Source: Massilia putida
Lineage (GTDB): Bacteria; Pseudomonadota; Gammaproteobacteria; Burkholderiales; Burkholderiaceae_D
Reading direction: 5' to 3'
Length of the DNA: 64,000 nt
NCBI RefSeq assembly: GCF_001941825.1
Contig: NZ_CP019038.1
Coordinates: 2,418,001-2,482,000, forward strand
The position numbers and the translations under genes are program-made. A model generated the notes under the pieces. The model was given only the letters and a program-made list of their open reading frames with translations, ran no database searches and had not been told where the DNA came from. Positions 40,174 to 47,968 of this stretch are shown piece by piece (the first letter of the stretch is position 1; every line of letters starts with the position of its first letter).

Positions 40174-42876
40174 TTACAGCTTGTAATTCACCCCGAACAG
40201 AATCGTCCGCCCATACGTCGTATACCGCTCCGGCGCATACGCACCGCTGGCGAACGGGCTGCCCTGCTTCGTCTGGTACGGCTGGTTGTTCAGGTTATTG
40301 GCCTGCACGAGGAACGACAGGTTCTTATACGGCCCGTCCTGGAACTCATACCCAACCTGCACGTCGACCTGCTTCTCGGCCAGGATCTCGGAAAACGCGC
40401 GCTGCGCGAACAGGCCCGTCACCTCGCCGCGGAACGCCGAACGATAACGTTCGCTGATGCGCGCCGAGAAGCCGTTCTTTTCGTAGAACGCGGTCAGGTT
40501 GGCCACCACGCCCGACAGGCCCGGCAGCTTTTCCTTCGTTCCCGGCCCGTTCGGGTGGATCGAGCTGTCCGTGCCCGAGGCACTGGCCTGCACGCCGAAG
40601 CCGTCGAGCGGCTGCCACAGCGCGCCCAGTTGCAGCGCCGCCGTCAGCTCGATGCCGCGCACGAAGCCGCCCTGCCCGTTGGCCGGCTGGTTGATCGTGC
40701 CGATGCTTTGCAGCGGCACCACCGCGCTGGTCGTCGGGAAGCCCGTGTAGTCGAACGCGCGCTGCTGGTTGTAGATATAGCTCTTGAGCTGCTTGAAGAA
40801 GTAGGCCGCCGACACGTACGCGCCCTTGCCCAGGTAGTGCTCGAGCGAGAGGTCGTACGAATTCGCGCGCCATGGTTCCAGGTGCGGATTGCCGCCGCTG
40901 CCGTTCCACATGCGCGTGGTCGGGTCAATGCCGGCCGATACACCGGCACGCATGTCCGACATGCGCGGCCGCGCGACCGTCTTGGCGGCGCCGAAGCGCA
41001 GATAGGTGTCGTTCACGTAGTTGCCGAGGTCGAAGTTCAGGTTCAGCGTGGGCAGCACGTCGTTGTACGAGGCGCCGTCGTGCAGGTCGGTGACGATGCC
41101 GCCGCTGACCGCCTTGCCCCGCGCTTCCTGGTTCACGTGCACGTATTGCACGCCGGCGTTGCCGCGCACGGGGATGCGGCCCAGTTCCGTGTCGATGCCG
41201 AAGCGCAGATACCCTACCGACTGCTTCTCGACGACGCCCCAGTCCTGCTGGGCGACGTCGGTATCGACGGGCAGCTTGTCGTACAGCGTGTCGAGCGCGG
41301 CGTTCGAATCGAAACTCAGCACCGAAGGAATGCCGGCCCACGCCAGCGACGTCGATGGCTGGATCAGGTTGGCGGGCACGGTCGTCAGCGCGCGGTTGTT
41401 CTTCAGTGCGTACGTCTGCGACACGTCTTCGTGCGTCTTCTCGCGCTTCGAATAACTCAGGCCCGCCTGCACGTCGCGCAGGAAGCCATCCAGCGCGCGC
41501 TTGACGCTCAACTTGGCCGCGTCCAGCGTGTCCTTGACGATCGGGTGGTGCATGGTGGCGTCGTGGCCCCAGCCGCCCGGGTCGGTCAGCCTGATGATGT
41601 TCGGGTCGGCGTAGTTGAAGCCGGGCGCGAAGTGCGGCAGGCCGGCGCCAACCGGGATCTCGAAGCCGAAGTTGTTGTCGGCCGCTGTGGACTTGGCCGG
41701 GCCCAGGCCCGCGTAGGTCTCCGACGTCATTTCGCGGCGCTTGGCCGACGAGTAGGACAGGTCGCCGTCGACGGTCCAGTCGCGATCGAGCTTGACGTTC
41801 GTGTTCCAGCCCACCGCGCCCAGCGTGTCCTTGCGCGTGTTGTAGTCGTTGCGCACGATCGGCTGCAGGTTCACGAGCGTGCCGCCGGTGAGCAGGCGCA
41901 CGTCGCCGATGGTCTCGATGTGCGGGTCGCGGTACGTCACGCTGTCGGCCGAGTTCCACATCATGCCGCGCATGATTTCCTTCTGGTCGAACTGCGAGTA
42001 GTACAGGTCGACGACCGAGCGCACGTCGCGGTTCGGCTTGTAGTCGATGACCGCCATCAGGCCGTCGCGCACCTGCTTGCGCGACGTCGCGGTGACTTCC
42101 GCGCCCTTCAATGCGACGACGTCGGCGTTACCCGGCGGGAGCTTGTTGTTGTTCCCCCACCACCACGACTTGTATTCCTTCTGCTGGCCCGGCGTGTCGA
42201 GGTGGGCGTAGCCGATGGCGAGGCCCAGCGTATTGTCCAGGTATTGGTCGATGTACGAGACCGACATGCGCTTGCCGTTGGTCGCCCAGCCGTTGTTCAA
42301 GGCACCGTTGCCGTTGTGCTCACCGCGCACGTTGACCGCGATGGCGCGGCCGCGGCGGTCCAGCGGACGCACGGCGCGCAGGTCGATGGTGCCGGACAGG
42401 CCGGCCGACGTCATCGCCGAATCCGGCGTCTTGTACACGACCACGCCGGACAGCAGCTCCGACGGATACTGGTCGAATTCCGCGCTGCGGTCGTTGCTGG
42501 TGCTGGTCTGCTCGCGGCCATTGAGCAAGGTGACGGCGAAGTCCGGCGCCAGGCCGCGCAGCGAGATCACCTGGGCACGGCCCGCCACGCGTTGCGAGGT
42601 CAGGCCGGGCAGGCGCGCGATCGATTCGGCGATCGACGTGTCGGGCAGCTTGCCGATGTCCTCGGCGGTGATGGCCTCGACGATGGAGTCGGACTCCTTC
42701 TTGATCGCGATCGAGCTTTCGATGCTGCCGCGGATGCCCGTGACGAGCACCTGCGACGGCGCGCCCGCCTCGGGGCCGGCGGCGGCGTCCTGGGCGGCTG
42801 CGCCCGTGCTCCACAGCAGCGCGGCGCAGGCGGCGGCGATCGGGGTCAGGCGCGAGATATTACCTTGGTGAGCCAT
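40174..42876 (-). CDS. TonB-dependent receptor of carbohydrate type
   Basis: A 900-residue receptor. The signal peptide (LTPIAAACAALLWSTGAAAQ) is followed by a plug with VLVTGIRGSIESSIAIKKESDSIVEAITAEDIGKLPDTSIAESIARLPG, the layout common in Xanthomonas/Caulobacter-type sugar receptors that begin TGIRxSIE. The long barrel ends in GRTILFGVNYKL. Two LacI-type operators precede the gene. With the LacI regulator and secreted GH30 glycosidase it looks like a glycan uptake locus. The cargo is probably an oligosaccharide released by GH30. Confidence 0.92.
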   Translation of the reverse strand: MAHQGNISRLTPIAAACAALLWSTGAAAQDAAAGPEAGAPSQVLVTGIRGSIESSIAIKKESDSIVEAITAEDIGKLPDTSIAESIARLPGLTSQRVAGRAQVISLRGLAPDFAVTLLNGREQTSTSNDRSAEFDQYPSELLSGVVVYKTPDSAMTSAGLSGTIDLRAVRPLDRRGRAIAVNVRGEHNGNGALNNGWATNGKRMSVSYIDQYLDNTLGLAIGYAHLDTPGQQKEYKSWWWGNNNKLPPGNADVVALKGAEVTATSRKQVRDGLMAVIDYKPNRDVRSVVDLYYSQFDQKEIMRGMMWNSADSVTYRDPHIETIGDVRLLTGGTLVNLQPIVRNDYNTRKDTLGAVGWNTNVKLDRDWTVDGDLSYSSAKRREMTSETYAGLGPAKSTAADNNFGFEIPVGAGLPHFAPGFNYADPNIIRLTDPGGWGHDATMHHPIVKDTLDAAKLSVKRALDGFLRDVQAGLSYSKREKTHEDVSQTYALKNNRALTTVPANLIQPSTSLAWAGIPSVLSFDSNAALDTLYDKLPVDTDVAQQDWGVVEKQSVGYLRFGIDTELGRIPVRGNAGVQYVHVNQEARGKAVSGGIVTDLHDGASYNDVLPTLNLNFDLGNYVNDTYLRFGAAKTVARPRMSDMRAGVSAGIDPTTRMWNGSGGNPHLEPWRANSYDLSLEHYLGKGAYVSAAYFFKQLKSYIYNQQRAFDYTGFPTTSAVVPLQSIGTINQPANGQGGFVRGIELTAALQLGALWQPLDGFGVQASASGTDSSIHPNGPGTKEKLPGLSGVVANLTAFYEKNGFSARISERYRSAFRGEVTGLFAQRAFSEILAEKQVDVQVGYEFQDGPYKNLSFLVQANNLNNQPYQTKQGSPFASGAYAPERYTTYGRTILFGVNYKL

Positions 42877-42913
42877 GCTTCATGTCTCCAATGTCGTTGT
42901 GATGGTACGGGAG

Positions 42914-42929
42914 TTGGAAACGTTGCCAA
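42914..42929. promoter_or_regulatory. LacI-type operator 1, upstream of the TonB receptor
   Basis: TTGGAAACGTTGCCAA, a near-palindrome with a central CG as in LacI/CcpA-type sites, 38 bases upstream of the receptor start. Identical copies lie at 43013 and 44519. Confidence 0.82.
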
Positions 42930-43012
42930 ATCACGGCACAAAAAAACGGAAACGTGGCCGGATCGCAAGGACCGGCAGGTTTCCGCGTCTTGCGGAGCGG
43001 TTTTTCTCTAAA

Positions 43013-43028
43013 TTGGAAACGTTGCCAA
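43013..43028. promoter_or_regulatory. LacI-type operator 2, upstream of the TonB receptor
   Basis: Second identical copy of TTGGAAACGTTGCCAA, 99 bases from the first by start coordinate (about nine and a half helical turns), which could allow looping by a tetrameric LacI protein across the promoter. Confidence 0.82.
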
Positions 43029-43083
43029 ACTGAGTCGCATTATTGTCCCGTTTAAAATCCGATGTCAAGACGTGGCGTGCGCT

Positions 43084-44502
43084 TCAGGGTACGCCGCGCC
43101 AGGTGAACGTCGCCAAGCTGGCGGCCGGCAGCGTGTAGCGGAAGCCCTGCGCGCCCACGCGCACCGCGACCGCGCGCGGCTGCGCGTCGCCGTTCGCCAC
43201 CAGCAGCGCAAATGAGCCGTCCGGGTTCGCGAACGCCACGTTGTTCTCGCCGCTCGATGCGATGCGGTACGCGCCCGGCAGCACGAAGCGGCTGGCATGG
43301 GCCAGCGCGTAATACTCGACGTTGCGCGTGACGGCGCCGGTGGCCGTATCGATGGTCACGACGCCACGGCAGTTGGCGCAGCCGCCCAGGTGCGGGCCGT
43401 CATGCCCGTCCAGCGCGAGGTTCCAGAACAGGACACCGCGCGCCCAGTTATGCGTCGTGTCGACGATGAGCGTCTTCGTGAAGTACTGCAGATTCTTCGC
43501 CCAGTCCGGCGACCACGCCCCGCCCGAGCATTCCGTGAACCACGTGTCCTTGGCCGGAAACAGGTCGTGCAGCCGGCCCTGCGCCCGCACGTCGCCGCCG
43601 TAGCAATGCCACGCGATGCCGCCGACGTATTGTGCGGCCCGCGGATCGGACAGCACGATGGCCGGCGACTCCGGCTCGTCCCAGTTGTGGTCCCAGTCGA
43701 AGATGGCCGTGCCGGGGTGAGATCGCGCCAGTAGCGGCCCGAGATGGTCGCGGATGAACGCCGCGCGTTGATGCGGATCGACGCGCATGCCCGGATAATT
43801 GTCCGGCTCGAAGTGCGGTTCGTTCTGCAGGGTGAGCGCGGAGATCGTCACGCCCTCTGCCCGCATCGCATCGACGTAGCGGTCCAGGTAGCGCGCGTAG
43901 GCGTCGAAGGCCCCGGGTTTCAGCGTGCCCTTCACGAGGTTGTCGCTCGTCTTCATCCAGCCCGGCGCGCTCCACGGCGACGCCATCACTGTCAAATGCG
44001 GATTGATGGCCAGCGCCGCTTTCACGGTCGGCAGCACGGTGTCGCGCTGCGGGGCGATCGAGAAGTGTTTCAACTGCGGGTCGGACTGCCCCGGCGGCAT
44101 GTCGTCGAAGCTGTAGTGGCTGCGTGAGAAGTCGGAAGCGCCGATCGTCAGGCGCGTGAACGACAGGCCGATGCCCTCGCCTTCGCGGCCGAACAACTCG
44201 CGCAGCAGCGCGTCGCGCCGGGCCGGGTCCAGGTGCTGGATCAGGTACGCGGAGGCATCCGTGATGGCCGCGCCGAAGCCGGCGATGGCCTGGTACCGCG
44301 TGGACGGGTCGACGGTGATCGTCGCGGCGCCGGGATCGGCCACCGGCTCCATGCGTGCTTCAAAGGCGCGTGCGAGCAGTTGCGACCGGTCGCCCGTGGT
44401 GATCCAGGCCTGGACCGTGGATGCGTGGGCTGAGGGGGCCAGCGCGACGAGCGCGGCGGACAGCATCGACAGGATACGATGGGGAACGAGCGGTTGCTGC
44501 AT
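43084..44502 (-). CDS. Secreted GH30 glycoside hydrolase (glucosylceramidase/beta-1,6-glucanase type)
   Basis: A 472-residue secreted glycosidase. The signal peptide ends near SAHAS (residue 28). The (beta/alpha)8 core shows the GH30 features YQAIAGFGAAITDASAYL, SPWSAPGWMKTSDNL, the acid/base E228 in LQNEPHFEPDNYPG and the nucleophile E324 in TWFTECSGG. A C-terminal beta domain follows (about 395-472). Members cleave beta-glucosyl ceramides, beta-1,6-glucans or related chains; the fungal-glucan option suits a soil bacterium but is inference. An operator identical to those of the TonB receptor precedes it. Confidence 0.92.
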   Translation of the reverse strand: MQQPLVPHRILSMLSAALVALAPSAHASTVQAWITTGDRSQLLARAFEARMEPVADPGAATITVDPSTRYQAIAGFGAAITDASAYLIQHLDPARRDALLRELFGREGEGIGLSFTRLTIGASDFSRSHYSFDDMPPGQSDPQLKHFSIAPQRDTVLPTVKAALAINPHLTVMASPWSAPGWMKTSDNLVKGTLKPGAFDAYARYLDRYVDAMRAEGVTISALTLQNEPHFEPDNYPGMRVDPHQRAAFIRDHLGPLLARSHPGTAIFDWDHNWDEPESPAIVLSDPRAAQYVGGIAWHCYGGDVRAQGRLHDLFPAKDTWFTECSGGAWSPDWAKNLQYFTKTLIVDTTHNWARGVLFWNLALDGHDGPHLGGCANCRGVVTIDTATGAVTRNVEYYALAHASRFVLPGAYRIASSGENNVAFANPDGSFALLVANGDAQPRAVAVRVGAQGFRYTLPAASLATFTWRGVP

Positions 44503-44518
44503 GCGGCACCTCCTTGGA

Positions 44519-44534
44519 TTGGAAACGTTGCCAA
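44519..44534. promoter_or_regulatory. LacI-type operator 3, upstream of the GH30 gene
   Basis: Third identical TTGGAAACGTTGCCAA, 17 bases upstream of the GH30 start, overlapping the expected transcription start or ribosome-site region. Confidence 0.82.
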
Positions 44535-44584
44535 TCTGGCGGCGCCAACTATAGCATCTGTGTTCCCGAAGTCAACGGTGGGGC

Positions 44585-45505
44585 TCAGTACACCTCGGGA
44601 ACGATGATCTCCTGCGGCACCGGCCGCCGCACGTAATCGTCGTGGTATTCGCGTTCGGGCAGCTGGATCGGGGGCCGGTCGACTTCCTCGTACGGGATCT
44701 GCTGCAGCAGGTGGTGGATGCAGTTCAGGCGCGCCCGCTTCTTGTCGATGCCCTGCACCACCCACCATGGCGCTTCGGGAATGTGGGTCCGCTCCAGCAT
44801 GATCTCTTTCGCCCTCGTGTACTCTTCCCAGCGGCGGCGCGATTCCAGGTCCATGGGACTCAGCTTCCACTGCTTGAGCGGATCGTGGATGCGGCTCAAA
44901 AAGCGCGCGTTCTGCTCCTCGTCCGAGATCGAGAACCAATACTTGATCAGCTGGATGCCCGAACGCACCAGCATGCGCTCGAATTCGGGCACCGTCTGGA
45001 AGAACTCTTCGTATTGCGCTTGCGTGCAATATCCCATCACGCGTTCGACGCCCGCGCGGTTGTACCAGCTGCGGTCGAACAGGACGATCTCGCCGGCCGC
45101 CGGCAGGTGCGACACGTAGCGCTGGAAGTACCATTGCGTGCGTTCGCGGTCGTTCGGCGCGGGCAGCGCGGCCACGCGGCAGACGCGTGGATTGAGGCGC
45201 TGGATGATGCGCTTGATGGCGCCGCCCTTGCCCGCCGCGTCGCGGCCTTCGAACAGGATCACGATCTTGCGCCCCGTGTGCACGACCCAGTCCTGCAGCT
45301 TGACCAGTTCGGCCTGCAGGCGGAACAGCTCGCGGAAGTAGGTCATGCGCGCTTCGCGCTCCTCGTCGGTCTGGGCGCGCGCGGGCAGCAGCGTGTCCGG
45401 ATCGAGGTCGCGGTCGTCCAGTTCCAGCTCAAGCTCTTCGTCGTAGCTGTCGGCGATGTCGCGGCGCACGCGCTGCACCAGGTCCGGATGGTCGGTTTGT
45501 CGCAT
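44585..45505 (-). CDS. ppk2: Polyphosphate kinase 2
   Basis: A 306-residue PPK2-family kinase that uses polyphosphate to phosphorylate nucleotides. The Walker A motif is FEGRDAAGKGGAIKRI and the Walker B/lid region LFDRSWYNRAGVERVMG, with the conserved WYFQRYVSHLPAAGEI between them. One PPK2 domain is present (class I or III; not separable here by eye). It is 12 bases after the PiT transporter stop, an operon that links phosphate uptake with polyphosphate/nucleotide balance. Confidence 0.93.
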   Translation of the reverse strand: MRQTDHPDLVQRVRRDIADSYDEELELELDDRDLDPDTLLPARAQTDEEREARMTYFRELFRLQAELVKLQDWVVHTGRKIVILFEGRDAAGKGGAIKRIIQRLNPRVCRVAALPAPNDRERTQWYFQRYVSHLPAAGEIVLFDRSWYNRAGVERVMGYCTQAQYEEFFQTVPEFERMLVRSGIQLIKYWFSISDEEQNARFLSRIHDPLKQWKLSPMDLESRRRWEEYTRAKEIMLERTHIPEAPWWVVQGIDKKRARLNCIHHLLQQIPYEEVDRPPIQLPEREYHDDYVRRPVPQEIIVPEVY

Positions 45506-45517
45506 GGTGGCCTCGGT

Positions 45518-47128
45518 TCAGAACAGGTGGGAGAACAGCCAGTACAGGCAGCCGGACAGCAGGACCGCGGCCGGCAAGGTCAGCACCCAGGCCAGCGCCA
45601 GGTTGCGGACAGTCGCCATTCGCAGGCCGGCGCGGTTGGCCGCCATCGTGCCCGCGACGCCGGACGACAGCACGTGCGTCGTCGACACGGGCAGGCCGTA
45701 GACGTCGGCCGCGCCGATGGTCAGCATCGCCACCGTCTCCGCCGCGGCTCCTTGAGCATAGGTCAGGTGCGACTTGCCGATCTTTTCGCCGACGGTGACG
45801 ACGATGCGCTTCCAGCCCACCATCGTGCCCAGGCCCAGCGCGATCGCGACGGCCACCTTGACCCACAGCGGGATGAATTTGGTCGCGTCGTCCAGCTGGC
45901 GCTTGAACGCCTCGAGGCCGACGCGCGTGTCGTCATCGAATGTCAGCGCCGGTTCCTTGTCGATGCGGCGCATCGCCTCCGACGCCAGGTACATGTCGTT
46001 GCGCACGTTGGCGACCGCCTCCGCGGGCACGTGGGCCAGCGAACCGTGTTCGCGCACGGCGCGGCCGATGTCGCCGGCCAGCGTGGCCAGCGCGGGCACC
46101 ACGGCGGGCGTGAGCTTGTGCGTGCGGATGTAGGTGGTCAGCGTCGTGCGCGCGATGTCCGCGGCCGGCAGCGGCAGCGGCGCGGCCTGGCGCGCGAGCG
46201 CCTGCTGCGTGACCTGGCTGACGGCGACGAATTGCGTGACCTGTTCGGCCGGCAGCGCGCGGTTGAGGGCATAGGCCATCGGGACGGTGCCGACGAGGAT
46301 CAGCACGATCAGGCCCATGCCCTTCTGGCCGTCGTTGGAACCGTGCGCGAACGACACGCCCGTGCACGTAAGGATCAGCAGCAGGCGGATATACCACGGC
46401 GGCGGCATGTCGCCCCTGGGCGCCGCGTACAGCGCGCGGTCGCGCACGAGCCGGCGCAGCAGCATGAGTAGGAACGCCGCGCAGAAGAACCCGACGAGCG
46501 GCGACAGCAGCAGCGACCAGCCGACCTTCGCGGCCTGCGTCCAATCGACGCCGCTCGTGCCGTCGCGGCCGTGCATCAGCGCGTTGGCGACGCCGACGCC
46601 GAGGATCGAACCGATCATCGTGTGCGACGAGGACGCCGGCAGGCCCAGCCACCACGTACCGAGGTTCCAGATGATCGCCGCGATCAGCAGCGCGAACACC
46701 ATCGCGAAGCCCGACTTGCTGCCCACCTGCAGGATCAGTTCCACCGGCAGCAGCGAGATGATGCCGAAGGCGACGGCGCCGCCGGACAGCAACACGCCGA
46801 GGAAGTTGAAGCAGCCCGACCACACGACGGCCACGTTGGCCGGCATCGAGTTCGTGTAGATGACGGTGGCGACGGCGTTCGCGGTGTCATGGAAGCCGTT
46901 GACGAATTCGAAGCCGAGCGCGATCAGGAGCGCGACGCCGAGCAGCAGGTACGGCAGCCACGTGGTGGCGACGGGGCCGGCGCCCGTCACGTCGGCGTGC
47001 AGGCTGTAGATGCTGAACGAGAGTCCTGCGACCAGCAGTGCGATGAAGAGGGCGATACCGAGCGGGGAAGTCCGGCTGCCGGCAAGGCGCGGGGTCGGGA
47101 CGCCCAGGGTGGATGCGTGCGTGTTCAT
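45518..47128 (-). CDS. pit: Inorganic phosphate transporter, PiT family
   Basis: A 536-residue membrane transporter for phosphate (as metal-phosphate with H+ or Na+). The duplicated PiT signatures are GFHDTANAVATVIYTNSMP in the N-terminal half and SFAHGSNDGQKGMGLI in the second half. About ten hydrophobic helices surround a large central cytoplasmic loop (about residues 320-430). It heads the pit-ppk2 pair; its promoter should lie in the gap after the Hsp20 terminator. Confidence 0.94.
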   Translation of the reverse strand: MNTHASTLGVPTPRLAGSRTSPLGIALFIALLVAGLSFSIYSLHADVTGAGPVATTWLPYLLLGVALLIALGFEFVNGFHDTANAVATVIYTNSMPANVAVVWSGCFNFLGVLLSGGAVAFGIISLLPVELILQVGSKSGFAMVFALLIAAIIWNLGTWWLGLPASSSHTMIGSILGVGVANALMHGRDGTSGVDWTQAAKVGWSLLLSPLVGFFCAAFLLMLLRRLVRDRALYAAPRGDMPPPWYIRLLLILTCTGVSFAHGSNDGQKGMGLIVLILVGTVPMAYALNRALPAEQVTQFVAVSQVTQQALARQAAPLPLPAADIARTTLTTYIRTHKLTPAVVPALATLAGDIGRAVREHGSLAHVPAEAVANVRNDMYLASEAMRRIDKEPALTFDDDTRVGLEAFKRQLDDATKFIPLWVKVAVAIALGLGTMVGWKRIVVTVGEKIGKSHLTYAQGAAAETVAMLTIGAADVYGLPVSTTHVLSSGVAGTMAANRAGLRMATVRNLALAWVLTLPAAVLLSGCLYWLFSHLF

Positions 47129-47219
47129 GGCGTTCGCTCCTGGTGACGGGTGTGGCCCGACTATAAGGAGCGGATGTGACAGCGCCGTGACCGGAAGTTA
47201 CCGGACCGCGGTCCGTAAA

Positions 47220-47244
47220 CAGCAAAAGGCGCCGAAGCGCCTTT
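47220..47244 (-). terminator. Terminator of the Hsp20 gene
   Basis: Minus strand AAAGGCGC, loop TTCG, GCGCCTTT then TGCTG: an eight-base-pair stem with a tight tetraloop and short T run, 24 bases after the Hsp20 stop. Confidence 0.78.
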
Positions 47245-47268
47245 GCGATGCGTTACGCCGTCAAGCGA

Positions 47269-47745
47269 TTACGCGGCGTGCTGATGTTGCTGCGGTTGCT
47301 CCAGCACTTGCACATTGTCGGTGTTGCCGTTGGCATCCGCGATCGCGATCTTGCGCGGCTTGAGTGCTTCGGGCACTTCGCGCACCAGTTCGATGGTCAG
47401 GATGCCGTTGTCGAAGCCCGCGCTGACGACCTTCACGTGATTGGCCAGCTGGAAGCGCTGTTCGAAGTCGCGCTGGGCGATGCCGCGGTGCAGGAAGGTG
47501 CGCTGCACGTCGTCTTTCTGTTTGCGGCCGGTCACGAGCAGGGTGTCGCGTTCGGAGGTGATCTCGATCTCGTTGCGGTTGAAACCGGCGAGCGCCATCA
47601 CGATGCGGTATTTGTCTTCGGAGACCAGTTCAATGTTGTACGGCGGGTAGCTCGGCGCGGTGTCGGCGCGTTGTTCGAGCAGGTTCACCAGACGGTCGAA
47701 GCCGATGGCGGAACGATACAGGGGAGACAGGTCAAAAGTACGCAT
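47269..47745 (-). CDS. Small heat-shock protein Hsp20 (IbpA/B-like)
   Basis: A 158-residue alpha-crystallin-domain holdase. The N-terminal MRTFDLSPLYRSAIGFDRL and YPPYNIELVSEDKYRIVMALAGF are IbpA-like. The crystallin domain continues to GILTIELVREVPEALKPRKI, including the I-x-I/V type contact region. A GAGGA ribosome site precedes the ATG. A sigma-32-like promoter lies about 75-100 bases upstream and a hairpin terminator follows. Confidence 0.93.
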   Translation of the reverse strand: MRTFDLSPLYRSAIGFDRLVNLLEQRADTAPSYPPYNIELVSEDKYRIVMALAGFNRNEIEITSERDTLLVTGRKQKDDVQRTFLHRGIAQRDFEQRFQLANHVKVVSAGFDNGILTIELVREVPEALKPRKIAIADANGNTDNVQVLEQPQQHQHAA

Positions 47746-47816
47746 AATAAGTATCCTCTAAAAAGTACAAGCGATAAGTTGACGGACCTCATCGTGAGCA
47801 TCCGTTGGAACCAATC

Positions 47817-47842
47817 TAATGGCCCCCTGCCCTGTTTTCAAG
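47817..47842 (-). promoter_or_regulatory. Sigma-32-like promoter of the Hsp20 gene
   Basis: Minus strand: perfect CTTGAAA (47842-47836), 11-base spacer, then GGCCATTA (47824-47817), compared with the consensus CTTGAAA / CCCCATnT. The 5' leader would be about 65 bases. I did not see a clear ROSE or fourU thermometer in it. Confidence 0.6.
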
Positions 47843-47968
47843 CCGTACAAAATATCTTTTTAAAGCCAACTTTTAAAATTTTATTTGGATCGCTGCCCGA
47901 CGGAATGTAGGCCTTCCGCGCGGTGCTACACTCGGCCGTTTGTGTCTTTTCCCATCAGGTTCAACCCA

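Noticed and set aside
39997..43011. 1004-codon plus-strand ORF opposite the TonB receptor
   Set aside because: Same shadow effect; the minus strand holds a complete receptor with signal peptide and operators.
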